Source of the DNA: Nitrospira sp.
Lineage (GTDB): Bacteria > Nitrospirota > Nitrospiria > Nitrospirales > Nitrospiraceae
DNA: 64,000 bases
Reading direction: 5' to 3'
Assembly: GCA_018242665.1 (NCBI GenBank)
Contig: JAFEBL010000011.1
Coordinates: 1-64,000, forward strand
Made by a program: the position numbers and the translations under genes. Below the pieces are notes generated by a model that saw only the letters and a program-made list of their open reading frames with translations, was not told the DNA's origin and ran no database searches. Shown in pieces: positions 31,209 through 39,801 of the stretch (positions within the stretch are counted from its first letter, which is position 1; each line of letters opens with the position of its first letter).

Positions 31209-32018
31209 ATGCGTTGGCTGTTGATCGGGATCGTCTGGCTCTATTTTCTGGTCCTCCTGGTGGGCCCGATCCTCTACATGGCCAGCCAGAGTTTCAGCGA
31301 AGGGCTGGCGGCGTTCTGGACGGAGATCTCTCGGCCCGAAGCGATACACGGCTTTACCCTCACCGCGGAAATCACGCTGATCGTGCTCGCGCTGAACCTG
31401 ATCTTCGGCACACTCACGGCGCTCGTGTTGGCACGCCAACAGTTCTGGGGCCGCAGCCTGATCAGCGGCGTGATCGATTTGCCCTTTGCCGTGTCGCCCG
31501 TGATCGCAGGATTCATGCTGATTTTGCTTTTTGGACCGGACACCTTGCTGGGCGCATTTTTCGGCCAGGCGCATATCAAAATCCTCTTCGCGCTGCCCGC
31601 CATGATTCTCGCCACCCTGTTCGTCACCTTTCCGTTCATGGTACGGGAACTTACGCCACTGCTGCAGACATTGGGCACGGAAGAAGAAGAGGCGGCACGG
31701 ACATTGGGCGCCGGCGAGTGGCAGGTGTTTCTCAAGGTGACCCTCCCTGCCTTACGCTGGGGGCTGGTCTATGGCGCTACCCTCACCGTCGCGCGGGCGA
31801 TCGGCGAATTCGGCGCCGTACTGGTCGTGTCCGGCAATATCCTGTTGCTGACGCAAACGGCGACCTTGCATATCTATCAAAGTTATGTCGATTTCAATTA
31901 CGTGGCGGCCAATGCCGTGGCCTTGACGCTGCTCGCCGTCTCCTTCGCAATTCTCACGGTGCTGGAGATCGCCAAGGCCAGAGCGGAAACGACCGTTGCG
32001 GAAGCGGGAGCGCAGTAA
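31209..32018 (+). CDS. cysW: Sulfate ABC transporter permease CysW
   Basis: The protein has 269 residues with six membrane segments, the first at about 3-25 (LLIGIVWLYFLVLLVGPILY). The EAA loop reads EEEEAARTLGAGEWQVFLKV, with the GEFGAVLVVSGNI stretch downstream. It pairs with CysT to form the membrane channel. The gene lies 48 bp after cysT and is followed four bases later by cysA. The C-terminal end is charged (KARAETTVAEAGAQ). Confidence 0.93.
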   Translation: MRWLLIGIVWLYFLVLLVGPILYMASQSFSEGLAAFWTEISRPEAIHGFTLTAEITLIVLALNLIFGTLTALVLARQQFWGRSLISGVIDLPFAVSPVIAGFMLILLFGPDTLLGAFFGQAHIKILFALPAMILATLFVTFPFMVRELTPLLQTLGTEEEEAARTLGAGEWQVFLKVTLPALRWGLVYGATLTVARAIGEFGAVLVVSGNILLLTQTATLHIYQSYVDFNYVAANAVALTLLAVSFAILTVLEIAKARAETTVAEAGAQ

Positions 32019-32022
32019 ACCG

Positions 32023-33120
32023 GTGAAAATCGAAGTACGTGGGCTCACCAAAAAATTCGGATCCGGAACAGCCGTCGGCAATGTCTCGTTCGTGGTGCAT
32101 GAAGGCGAACTGCTCGGCTTGCTCGGGCCCAGCGGCAGCGGAAAGACCACGGTGTTGCGGTTGATTGCCGGTCTGGAAGTGCCGACTTCGGGCGACATCT
32201 TCATCGACGGGAAGCGCGTCAACGACCTCACCGTGCAGGAACGGAACATCGGCTTCGTGTTCCAACATTACGCCCTCTTCAAACACCTGACCGTTTTCGA
32301 CAATATTGCTTTCGGGCTCAAGATCAAAAAGTGGAACCGGAAAGAGATCGAACAACGGGTGCTGGAACTCCTCTCCTTGATGAGCTTGGACGGACTGGGC
32401 GGCCGCTACCCGCACCAGCTCTCCGGCGGGCAACGGCAGCGCGTCGCCATCGCCCGTGCTCTCGCGCCACGCCCCTCCGTGTTGTTGATGGATGAACCGT
32501 TCGGCGCGGTCGATGCGAAGGTCCGGCAGGAGTTGCGCGAGTGGCTCATCCGCCTGCATACGGACTTGAACGTCACCAGTCTCTTCGTGACCCACGATCA
32601 GGAAGAGGCGATGGAAGTCTCCGGGCGTATCATCGTCTTCTCCAAAGGCAAGCTGGAGCAAGCCGGCTCACCCGCAGATGTGTACGAGGAACCGGCCACG
32701 GAATTCGTGGCGCGTTTTATCGGGTCGATGAACATCGTGGAAGGGATTGTGCGGCGCAATCAGGTGCAGGTGGGCTCACTCGAATTCCCCGCGCCGGGAT
32801 TTTCCGAAGGCCAGAAGCTCCAGGTGGGCTTCCGCCCCTACTACGTCAAGGTGGCCGAAGATGCGACCCGCTACCGTCAGCAGGCCAAACTCCGCCACAT
32901 TTATTTTCTCGGTGTCGCGTATCGGTTGGAGATCGAAACCGCGGATGGACTGATTCTTCGCTCGCGCATGAACAAAGAAGAGTTTCGTCGTTGCAATTTT
33001 ACGGTGGGGCAAGCCGTCTCGTTCGCCGTCACCCACTTCCGCATCCTCCCGCAAGAAGGCGCCGGACCATCGATCGAGGCCACACCCGGCAGCCCCATCA
33101 CCGGACCGCTGACGCCGTAA
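32023..33120 (+). CDS. cysA: Sulfate ABC transporter ATP-binding protein CysA
   Basis: The protein has 365 residues from GTG at 32023, four bases after the cysW stop, which matches the family start KIEVRGLTKKFG. Upstream codons in this frame lie inside cysW. The ABC domain (about 1-230) has Walker A GPSGSGKTT (35-43), the signature LSGGQRQRVAIARAL and Walker B VLLMDEPFGAVD, then the His loop LFVTHDQEEA. The C-terminal part (about 240-350) is a TOBE-like domain. It hydrolyses ATP to drive sulfate import. It is the last gene of the operon. Confidence 0.94.
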   Translation: MKIEVRGLTKKFGSGTAVGNVSFVVHEGELLGLLGPSGSGKTTVLRLIAGLEVPTSGDIFIDGKRVNDLTVQERNIGFVFQHYALFKHLTVFDNIAFGLKIKKWNRKEIEQRVLELLSLMSLDGLGGRYPHQLSGGQRQRVAIARALAPRPSVLLMDEPFGAVDAKVRQELREWLIRLHTDLNVTSLFVTHDQEEAMEVSGRIIVFSKGKLEQAGSPADVYEEPATEFVARFIGSMNIVEGIVRRNQVQVGSLEFPAPGFSEGQKLQVGFRPYYVKVAEDATRYRQQAKLRHIYFLGVAYRLEIETADGLILRSRMNKEEFRRCNFTVGQAVSFAVTHFRILPQEGAGPSIEATPGSPITGPLTP

Positions 33121-33185
33121 GGCAACATCTTCAGCTAGAGCAATCCGATTCAGGGTAGGAGCTCTCGGCAGACCCAGGGGACTAC

Positions 33186-33608
33186 ATGGCCCGGAAAGCA
33201 TTCATCTACCTTGTATTGATCGCAGCCTTTTCCAGCACCTTGTCGTCATGCGTGCGAGGTTTCATTGTCAAAGCAGACGGCAGATACGGCGATGCAATCT
33301 ATTTTCGATTCTACGAGTTGGGAGAAGCTACGCCCGTAATGTGCACCATCACCGAGCTCATCGTTCAGAGAAAGACAGGGGATCATCAGTGGGAAACGGT
33401 GTGGGCACTCAGTGGCAATCGATCGATGAACGAGGTCGAGTATGGAAAGAACTACGAGGGCCTCAACGAGACGACTCGCGCATTGCCCCTCTCATTACAA
33501 GGGGCATACCGTGTGCACGTCACGGATACGTCATTGTTCGACCCTCCTGGTTACGGATATGCCCAATTCATATTCAATAACACCGGAGAAATAGTCATGC
33601 TGAAATAA
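33186..33608 (+). CDS. Small lipoprotein of unknown function
   Basis: The protein has 140 residues. The signal sequence ends in a lipobox-like LSSCVRG (Cys22), so lipid anchoring is likely. The mature part is beta-rich with many aromatic residues (YGDAIYFRFYELG, HQWETVWAL, GYGYAQFIFNN), like a small beta-sandwich. One further Cys lies in VMCTITEL. The region is lower in G+C than its neighbours, which may reflect transfer. I recognise no family. It is 65 bp after cysA but its content gives no link to sulfate. Confidence 0.65.
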   Translation: MARKAFIYLVLIAAFSSTLSSCVRGFIVKADGRYGDAIYFRFYELGEATPVMCTITELIVQRKTGDHQWETVWALSGNRSMNEVEYGKNYEGLNETTRALPLSLQGAYRVHVTDTSLFDPPGYGYAQFIFNNTGEIVMLK

Positions 33609-33730
33609 TGGGGATCACCGGGGGGTGGAAAAGGGGATGGAAGCTTCTGAGCAGATTCAGGAGCCTATCCCTGGTTCATCTTCCCACAACGAACCTGCCA
33701 GCTCTTTCCAAGGCTAGCAATATCAGCGTC

Positions 33731-35191
33731 CTAACGTATCTTCAGGAGATACAGCAGCACGCTCTGTGGGAAAGGTACGGTGAGCATGCGTTCGCCCCCG
33801 CCGACCAGCATGTCCTCTTGTTTCGTTCGTCCGGTTTCCAGTTCTATCCATTCAATGGTGAAGAGACCGCTCTCGCCAGCCAGGTTGACCGTCACCGGGC
33901 GAGTCGCCTTCCCATCGCCGGTTTCACCCGTGGCCCCGCTGGCAGGAATGTAGATCAGATACTCGCCACCTTGATCAGCGAGGCAGTACCCGGTCGATGC
34001 CAGTTCGCCTTGCGGAGTGACGTGCTTCAAGTTCAGCCTGTCCGCCCAACGACGTGCCTGCCCCATCGCCACTCGCGCACGCTCATGCTGCGGCTCGTTG
34101 AGCACCGGCTCGCCGATCGTCAACTCATGGACCGCGTCGAAGGGATCCATGTAGATGGGGTTATAGCCACGCATGAAGCTTTCCCAGACGTACTCCTGAT
34201 CCCCGCCGATTCCGTGAATATGATCGGTGTCCAGCACCTGCACGTGACGTCCGTCGGTCGCCGGGGGATTCCGTGCATACTTCGTGTACCCGCCGGGTGA
34301 AATCCAGTCGGCTTCGCTGTCGAACAGAGTGCGGTTGTCGCCACCGCCGAATTCGCCGAGCTGAAAGAAGGTCATGCCAACCGGATGCACCATGAAGCCC
34401 CGCTCACGCTCAAAGCGTTTGATGAAACGAATGAAATGGTATTGCCAGTCGACCGACTCGGGCCTGGCCTCGTTCACCACCTCGTACAAGACGTTGTCCA
34501 GGTCGTGCAGCGTCTCCAGCACCTGCCGCACATAGGCTTCTTGAATCTGTAGCACCGAAGGTCCAGGCGTTCGATGCACTTCCAAACCCAGCCCGTCGCC
34601 GTTGGCATCGCCGTCGATGCCGTTCACATTGTTTCCGCCGTTCAACGGGTGCGCCTTCCAGCCGCCCGGTGTCACCACACTGAACCCCTGGAAGAACATC
34701 ACCGAGACATAGATACCGCGTTCCCCCGCTTGCTTCACCCTCGCGCGAAGCCGCTCGAAATACGCCGGGTTGAAGCGGGACAGATCCAATCGTGGCCGGC
34801 CGTCCAGAGCCAGGCCGGGTCCTGTCCGCAGATACGGAAGCGGAGCGACCCCGTTCGTATTGGGTACGGGATTCATGAGCCACCCGCCGTCTGAATGGAT
34901 CGATTCCGTGACCCACAGGCGAATGAAATTATGATGCAGGGAGGTCAGACGATCGAGATAGGCCGGATAGTCGAACGTCTGCGTGACATCTTGAAAGTTT
35001 TCCCAGGTGTGGGACCCGGTGACATAGACGATTCGGTTGTCGGCATCGGCAAAATACCTGGGATTTTCGGTGGATTGACGCAACGGGCCATGTGTCCTCG
35101 GTATCGGGATGTCCTCTCCCGCCCAGGCGAAGTCGACCATCATGAGTGTGAACGCGAGCAGACAGAGCATCCGACAACAGGCCCTTCCCAT
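33731..35191 (-). CDS. Exported glycoside-hydrolase-like protein with C-terminal collagen-binding-like domain
   Basis: Starting from ATG at 35191, the protein has 486 residues with a good signal peptide (MGRACCRMLCLLAFTLMM, ending FAWAGED). An in-frame ATG at 35275 would add 28 residues. The centre is a TIM-barrel pattern of the GH5/clan A type: FADADNRIVYVTGSHTWENF, FNPAYFERLRARVKQAGERGIYVSVMFFQ. A probable acid/base Glu lies in NVLYEVVNEARPE. The C-terminal approximately 85 residues are a beta domain like the putative collagen-binding domain of a collagenase found in such hydrolases (GEYLIYIPASG, VTVNLAGESGLFTIEWIELETG). The sugar substrate is unknown. No ribosome binding site is clear. Confidence 0.72.
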   Translation of the reverse strand: MGRACCRMLCLLAFTLMMVDFAWAGEDIPIPRTHGPLRQSTENPRYFADADNRIVYVTGSHTWENFQDVTQTFDYPAYLDRLTSLHHNFIRLWVTESIHSDGGWLMNPVPNTNGVAPLPYLRTGPGLALDGRPRLDLSRFNPAYFERLRARVKQAGERGIYVSVMFFQGFSVVTPGGWKAHPLNGGNNVNGIDGDANGDGLGLEVHRTPGPSVLQIQEAYVRQVLETLHDLDNVLYEVVNEARPESVDWQYHFIRFIKRFERERGFMVHPVGMTFFQLGEFGGGDNRTLFDSEADWISPGGYTKYARNPPATDGRHVQVLDTDHIHGIGGDQEYVWESFMRGYNPIYMDPFDAVHELTIGEPVLNEPQHERARVAMGQARRWADRLNLKHVTPQGELASTGYCLADQGGEYLIYIPASGATGETGDGKATRPVTVNLAGESGLFTIEWIELETGRTKQEDMLVGGGERMLTVPFPQSVLLYLLKIR

Positions 35192-35396
35192 CCAGAGAGT
35201 GTACCCCTGTGGGAGACGACGAGATGCGTCCTTCACGACAACACCTGTAACCCGACCGTTCATGGAATCAGACATGCTCTATTGATACAACCGATGGGCC
35301 GGCCTCGGCCATTCACGACGCGCTGCGCACACTCGGAGCACAACTCGACACCTCAGCACGACCCAGCTTGCGGGAGAAAGACAGCCGCGGCAGGCG

Positions 35397-36341
35397 TCAA
35401 TGATAGGAAATGGTCCGCTCGCGCACGTGCGACTGTTTCAACGTCTCACGACCATTGATGATATCCCACCAGTGGAATGTTTCCTTAGTCCAATTTCCGA
35501 CCGCATCATATTCGTATTCGTAAGTCTTTCGGTCGGTGACGCGGTCACCGGCATCGTAGCTACGTTCTTCGATCTGAGTCCCGCGTTCGTCATAGCGAAA
35601 CTCCGAACGGCTTTGCTTCCGTCCCTTGAGGTCAGACACGCTCTTTTCCCGTATGTGCCCCTGCGCATCATAGACCAGTGCGACTTCGTACCCGACGTCA
35701 AAACGATCCAGCCGCACCACCTGGCTGCCGGCCGCGTCAAAGTGATAATTGCGCTCAAACCGTTCCCGCGACAGACGTCCCGCCTCATCGTAGCCATACA
35801 GATTTCGATTGACCACTTGAACGGCATTGTAATGCAGCGCGCGTATCAGGCGATGCGCGTCGTCATATTCATACAGGGAGACGTTTTCGAACGTGCCATC
35901 CGCCCACACCGCCAGCTCGGCGGATCGATTGCCTCGATCGTCGTACACCGTGCGAGTTTCCTTTACGAGGTCGCCATGGGCATCCCGTATCACCTCGGCA
36001 ATCCGTCTCCCGGCTGGATCATACGTATAGGTAAAGCGTAGTGGCCATAAGCTCTGGGAGGTTTCTCTGCCCCCTTGTACACGCTCAAGGACGCGTCCCT
36101 GCTGATCATATCGATCGGTTTGTATGAGGAGGCTTTCCCTGGTTTCGACGAATTGGACAGCCCCCTTCAGGCCGTCCTCTTCCCGATCGGACGGTTCCGC
36201 GGAGTAGGCAAGACTGCCGAGATCGGCAAGGAACGAGAGGGTCAGGAATAATGCGGCCACGCGCCGTCTCCAGCCGGGCCGAGATCCGGATGGAGCGGAC
36301 TGGACGGCGGGAGAGAATTGAGCGGACAGGTCTTCCGCCAC
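35397..36341 (-). CDS. Secreted YD-repeat (RHS-like) protein
   Basis: The protein has 314 residues from GTG at 36341, one base after the fabI stop, with GAGTAGG upstream. A longer frame to 36386 overlaps fabI. A hydrophobic stretch (ALFLTLSFLADLGSLAYSAEP) is the signal peptide. The body has about eight YD/RHS-type repeats, for example RYDQQGRVLERV, YTYDPAGRRIAEV, VYDDRGNRSAEL, YGYDEAGRLSRER and YDERGTQIEERSY. There is no RHS core/toxin domain, so it is not a polymorphic toxin. It is more like small YD-repeat envelope proteins that bind carbohydrates. It may be co-transcribed with fabI. Confidence 0.75.
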   Translation of the reverse strand: MAEDLSAQFSPAVQSAPSGSRPGWRRRVAALFLTLSFLADLGSLAYSAEPSDREEDGLKGAVQFVETRESLLIQTDRYDQQGRVLERVQGGRETSQSLWPLRFTYTYDPAGRRIAEVIRDAHGDLVKETRTVYDDRGNRSAELAVWADGTFENVSLYEYDDAHRLIRALHYNAVQVVNRNLYGYDEAGRLSRERFERNYHFDAAGSQVVRLDRFDVGYEVALVYDAQGHIREKSVSDLKGRKQSRSEFRYDERGTQIEERSYDAGDRVTDRKTYEYEYDAVGNWTKETFHWWDIINGRETLKQSHVRERTISYH

Positions 36342-36342
36342 C

Positions 36343-37122
36343 CTACTCGACGGACGCCAAGGAACCAAGAATATGGTATCCCCCATCGACGTAGATCACC
36401 TCTCCGGTGATGCCGCGGCCTAACGGACTCACGAGGAACAGCGCCGTGTCGCCCACTTCGCCCTGCTCAGTCGCCCGACGAAGCGGTGCGAATGCGCGAT
36501 GGTGGTCGACCATTTTGCTGATGCCGGACACGCCACGCGCCGCCAGCGTCTTGATGGGCCCCGCGGACACGGCATTCACGCGGATGTTCTTCGGTCCAAG
36601 ATCGTGGGCAAGATACCGCACCGTGGCCTCCAGCGCAGCTTTGGCGACGCCCATGACATTGTAGTGCGGGACGACCCGCTCGCTGCCGAGATAGGTCAGC
36701 GTGACGACGGAACCGCCTTCCGTCATCAACGGCATCGCCGCCCGCGTGACGGCGACGAGGGAATAGGCGCTCACGTCGAGGGCCGTCGCAAATCCCTGAC
36801 GGGTGGTATTCACAAATTCCCCGGTGAGTTCCTCGCGCGGCGCAAAAGCCAGTGAATGGACGACAAAATCCAACCGGCCGAGTTTCTCTGCGGCCGCTTT
36901 CATCATCGCGGTGATCTGACTGTCATCTCCGACATCACACACGCAAGCTGATGCGCCCGGCAGGGTCTGGACCAATTCTTCGACGTTTTCGCGCAACCGT
37001 TCATTCTGATAGCTGAACAGCATCTGCGCGCCTTCACGCGCGGCAGCCTGCGCGATGGCCCAGGCGATGCTATGTTTGTTGGCCACCCCGATGATCAGTC
37101 CCTTTTTGCCTTCTAACAACAT
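36343..37122 (-). CDS. fabI: Enoyl-[acyl-carrier-protein] reductase (NADH)
   Basis: The protein has 259 residues. It is an SDR-fold enzyme of the last step of each fatty acid elongation round. The N-terminus MLLEGKKGLIIGVANKHSIAWAIA (shown in part) matches FabI, with the modified glycine-rich motif. The catalytic Tyr and Lys appear in VVPHYNVMGVAKAALE (Y-x6-K). The TLAARGVSGISKMVDHH and GEVIYVDGGYHILG segments are typical. It has its own predicted promoter. FabI is the usual target of triclosan-type inhibitors. Confidence 0.95.
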   Translation of the reverse strand: MLLEGKKGLIIGVANKHSIAWAIAQAAAREGAQMLFSYQNERLRENVEELVQTLPGASACVCDVGDDSQITAMMKAAAEKLGRLDFVVHSLAFAPREELTGEFVNTTRQGFATALDVSAYSLVAVTRAAMPLMTEGGSVVTLTYLGSERVVPHYNVMGVAKAALEATVRYLAHDLGPKNIRVNAVSAGPIKTLAARGVSGISKMVDHHRAFAPLRRATEQGEVGDTALFLVSPLGRGITGEVIYVDGGYHILGSLASVE

Positions 37123-37167
37123 ACCGGCTTGTGCTCCTTCAATGAGATGACGCCTGTTTGGGCGCTG

Positions 37168-37196
37168 AACATATCACGATTCGCCCGTAGAGTGAA
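37168..37196 (-). promoter_or_regulatory. Predicted promoter of fabI
   Basis: On the minus strand there is a -35 TTCACT (37191-37196), a 17-base spacer and a -10 TATGTT (37168-37173), about 45 bp upstream of the fabI start. Confidence 0.4.
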
Positions 37197-37313
37197 TTGC
37201 CACTTCATGCTTCACGGTGAGCAGGAGGGAGCGTCCCTTTCAACTGCGCGCGTCCAACGAGGGCTTTCGGAAGCCGCGCGTTGCGCGAGCAAGAAAGGGC
37301 CAGTCCATCGGGC

Positions 37314-38204
37314 TCACAATCTCTTTCGCACCTCTTTCCAATCCTTCGCGCCCTTGGCTTTGCGAGGCAATTGGCCCTTGGGCAGTTCCGGAACCACCAC
37401 GACGTCCATGCGATGCTCCAACAGCATGTCGGCAAATCCTTTCGATCGGCCGATGCCGGTCTTCAGTGTCGTCCATCCTTCCTGCTTGAAGCGATCCAAC
37501 GTCGCACCCAGCCCCCCGACCTCCGAGACCGCGACGAACCCTGGGGGAAACTTGTGCGTCTCCAGCCACCGGCGGACCGTCTCACCCTTCGCCCCCGTCG
37601 AAGACAATATGTCCCCCGGCACATACACCACGTTGTAGTAGTACTGCGTCAACCTGGACAGTTCTTCCGCGGCATCAGGCACCGGCTCAGCTGGAAGCGT
37701 CGTGCCGTTTCGCGTGCCATCAGACGGCGTGGAGGCAGGCCCCGCCTGCATGAGAGACTCCAGTTCCACCAGGACGATCGGCCTCCGGCGCTCCCAGACG
37801 CAGAGGGTAGCTTCTCGCGTCTCTGCCGAGACGGACGCCGCCGGATCAACCGATAGGCTGATGACATTGGTTCCGCGCATTTTCGGCAAATAGTCGAACG
37901 AGACCTGCCCGGCCTCGTTGGTCGTCCCGGCCGCGATGTCTTTCCCATCGATGCGCAGATGGAGGAGCACTCCGCCCAGCGGCCGCTTGTCGGCCTGACC
38001 CGCAGCGTTCACTCGAGCCTCGATTCGCACCGGATGGTTCGGCAACGTCAAGACATCCCGAACGGTCAACAGGCCGGCAATCTTGTCTGCAGCTTCGCTA
38101 TTCCTTCCCACGCATGCCCACAGGAGCAAGGCCGCGAGCATCATGTACAGACCGTAACGGAACGATACGACTCCGGCACAGTGGGTTGGTTGGTGGCGGC
38201 CCAT
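37314..38204 (-). CDS. Secreted Ig-like protein with a HAD/LNS2-like C-terminal part
   Basis: The protein has 296 residues. The hydrophobic n-terminal region (about 17-35, YMMLAALLLWACVG) is a signal peptide or anchor. Residues about 45-135 form an Ig-like beta domain with NEAGQVSFDYLPKMRGTNVI, as in bacterial Ig repeats that flag load-bearing proteins. From about 140 there is an alpha/beta domain (RPIVLVELESL ... YYYNVVYVPGDIL ... PPGFVAVSEVGGLGATLDRF ... GIGRSKGFADMLLEHRMDVVVVP). This resembles HAD-like/LNS2 phosphatase folds but has no catalytic Asp pair. The assignment is tentative. The downstream end is basic. Confidence 0.6.
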   Translation of the reverse strand: MGRHQPTHCAGVVSFRYGLYMMLAALLLWACVGRNSEAADKIAGLLTVRDVLTLPNHPVRIEARVNAAGQADKRPLGGVLLHLRIDGKDIAAGTTNEAGQVSFDYLPKMRGTNVISLSVDPAASVSAETREATLCVWERRRPIVLVELESLMQAGPASTPSDGTRNGTTLPAEPVPDAAEELSRLTQYYYNVVYVPGDILSSTGAKGETVRRWLETHKFPPGFVAVSEVGGLGATLDRFKQEGWTTLKTGIGRSKGFADMLLEHRMDVVVVPELPKGQLPRKAKGAKDWKEVRKRL

Positions 38205-38213
38205 GATGCGTCG

Positions 38214-38456
38214 TTAGGAAAGGAGTCCGCGGTCGCGGCTCACGGTGAGATAGGTATCGCCCATACAAAACAGGATCAGGCCTATTAGTGGCAGGAGGGC
38301 AAATGAAAATAGCCCTATCCAGAGCGCGATCAACACCAGCCCCGCCAGGAGCAACGGTCCGCCGCGCTTTTCCCCGATATAGAGATGGCCCAATCCCGGG
38401 ACAACGGACAGCGCGGCGGCGCGGCAAGCATGGGACGTTTTTTCCAGCGGATCCAT
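38214..38456 (-). CDS. Small membrane protein
   Basis: The protein has 80 residues from ATG at 38456; a GTG at 38480 would add eight. Two or three hydrophobic segments follow a short polar start: AAALSVVPGLGHLYIG, then GGPLLLAGLVLIALWIGLFSF and LPLIGLILFCMGDTYLTV. The PGLGHLYIG motif resembles TM2-domain-like small proteins (GLGQ-hY-G patterns). It ends RDRGLLS. Function unknown. It lies 9 bp upstream of the preceding gene on the same strand. Confidence 0.6.
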   Translation of the reverse strand: MDPLEKTSHACRAAALSVVPGLGHLYIGEKRGGPLLLAGLVLIALWIGLFSFALLPLIGLILFCMGDTYLTVSRDRGLLS

Positions 38457-38499
38457 ACGTACACGCGCGCCGAACGGCACGGCTCCCGCGCTTTTCCCG

Positions 38500-38967
38500 T
38501 TAGGCCTTCACTGCCGCTAATACTTCATCCACATGCCCCGGAACCTTGACCTTACGGAACAGCGCCTTAATACGTCCGGTGGCATCGATGACAAACGTGG
38601 TCCGCTCGATGCCCATGTACTTCCGCCCGTACATGCTCTTTTCTTTATAGACGCCGTAGGCCGTGCAGACCGCCGCGTCTTCATCACTGAGCAATGCAAA
38701 CGGCAGTCCGTACTTGGCGATAAATTTCTGGTGCGCAGCCTGTCCATCTTTGCTCACGCCGATGACTACCGCTCCGGCCTTCTTGATCGCGGCCAGTGAA
38801 TCGCGAAAATCACAGGCTTCCTTGGTGCAGCCTGATGTATCGTCCTTAGGATAGAAATACAACACGACCTGCTTGCCCTTGAAGCTTTTCAAGGTGACAG
38901 GTTTGCCATCCTGATCGGGCAACGAAAAATCCGGGGCTGTTGTCCCGACTTCCAACTCAGTCGCCAT
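38500..38967 (-). CDS. bcp: Thioredoxin-dependent peroxiredoxin, BCP/PrxQ type
   Basis: The protein has 155 residues, normal for the family. It reduces hydroperoxides with thioredoxin as donor. The peroxidatic and resolving Cys are in DTSGCTKEACDFRD, five residues apart as in the PrxQ class with an intra-helix disulfide. The N-terminus APDFSLPDQDGKPVTL and VIDATGRI segments are typical. trxA lies in the same window at 54733. Confidence 0.95.
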   Translation of the reverse strand: MATELEVGTTAPDFSLPDQDGKPVTLKSFKGKQVVLYFYPKDDTSGCTKEACDFRDSLAAIKKAGAVVIGVSKDGQAAHQKFIAKYGLPFALLSDEDAAVCTAYGVYKEKSMYGRKYMGIERTTFVIDATGRIKALFRKVKVPGHVDEVLAAVKA

Positions 38968-39008
38968 CTGGGTGTGATCTCCTTCCCAACAAAAATACTG
39001 CGGCTCGA

Positions 39009-39449
39009 TTAACGCGGGCCGCTTCCGATCGTGGGCCGGCTGGTGCCGTACGGATGTTCCCGCGGCGGCCCCTTGGGCGCTTCAGGGTTCCCGAACGGGC
39101 GTAGTGCCGGCGAATCCCAAATGACCTTGTCGCCCGGGGCAAGGTTCGCCGCCGTAATGAATTCCTGACGCGCTTGATCGGTCTGACCCAATGCGTTCAA
39201 TGAGAGCGCGAAATTATAGTGGGCCTGCCCGGAATCAGGCACAGCCGCGACGACCTGGGCAAACAAATTCTTAGCCTCGGCCATTTGGCCGCCCAAAAAC
39301 GCCTGGGTCGCTTGGCTATTTATCGCGATCGTCTCAGCTTTGACGCCAAAGCCCAATTCCAATGGGACGAGCGGTTTCGGCTTGGAATGGCTGCAGGCTC
39401 CCACCGACAACACGAGCACAGACAGGGCTATCCAGAGACTGACTCTCAT
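39009..39449 (-). CDS. TPR-containing lipoprotein
   Basis: The protein has 146 residues. A lipoprotein signal ends at VGACSHS (Cys19). Residues about 40-105 form two TPRs (ATQAFLGGQMAEAKNLFAQVVAAVP and AHYNFALSLNALGQTDQAR). The tail (about 110-146) is Pro/Gly-rich and disordered. It probably serves as an envelope scaffold. No enzymatic motif is seen. Confidence 0.72.
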   Translation of the reverse strand: MRVSLWIALSVLVLSVGACSHSKPKPLVPLELGFGVKAETIAINSQATQAFLGGQMAEAKNLFAQVVAAVPDSGQAHYNFALSLNALGQTDQARQEFITAANLAPGDKVIWDSPALRPFGNPEAPKGPPREHPYGTSRPTIGSGPR

Positions 39450-39476
39450 GCGTGAACCTCATAGACCATGACGCGC

Positions 39477-39752
39477 TTACGGCTTCGCACGTTTCTTCTG
39501 TTCTTCTTCGGACGTTTTACGATACATCACGTCCCACTCCGCACTGCCCTCCACAATCTGCTTCGTGTAAGACGCCAATTTCGCGCGAACCTTTCTATCG
39601 ATCTCTTCCTCAAGCGCGAGTTCAGCCGCAACCACGCGTTTGATTTCGCGCAAGACCTTGCCGTCATCCTCAGTCAGCCGGCACAGCGGGCTCTTCTTCA
39701 ACGCACCGAGCACCAGATGGGCGAGGTGGCTGGCTTTGTCGTCGCTGATCAT
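39477..39752 (-). CDS. DUF507-family protein, copy 1
   Basis: The protein has 91 residues from ATG at 39752, which matches the family start (MISDDKASHLAHLVLGAL); an ATG at 39764 adds four. It is a small, charged helical protein with the DUF507 pattern: LREIKRVVAAELALEEEIDRKVRAKLASY near the centre. A second DUF507 gene lies directly upstream. In several deep-branching phyla DUF507 occurs as one longer protein or as adjacent short genes. Function is unknown; the tandem form suggests a heterodimer. Confidence 0.75.
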   Translation of the reverse strand: MISDDKASHLAHLVLGALKKSPLCRLTEDDGKVLREIKRVVAAELALEEEIDRKVRAKLASYTKQIVEGSAEWDVMYRKTSEEEQKKRAKP

Positions 39753-39801
39753 CTTGCACACCATTTCCTGGTAGGACGCGGATCGAGACCCGACATGGAG
39801 G

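Noticed and set aside
31214-32026. 270-codon frame overlapping cysW
   Set aside because: It is the +2 frame of cysW. cysW has the EAA loop and membrane segments, while the other frame is Arg/Gly-rich.
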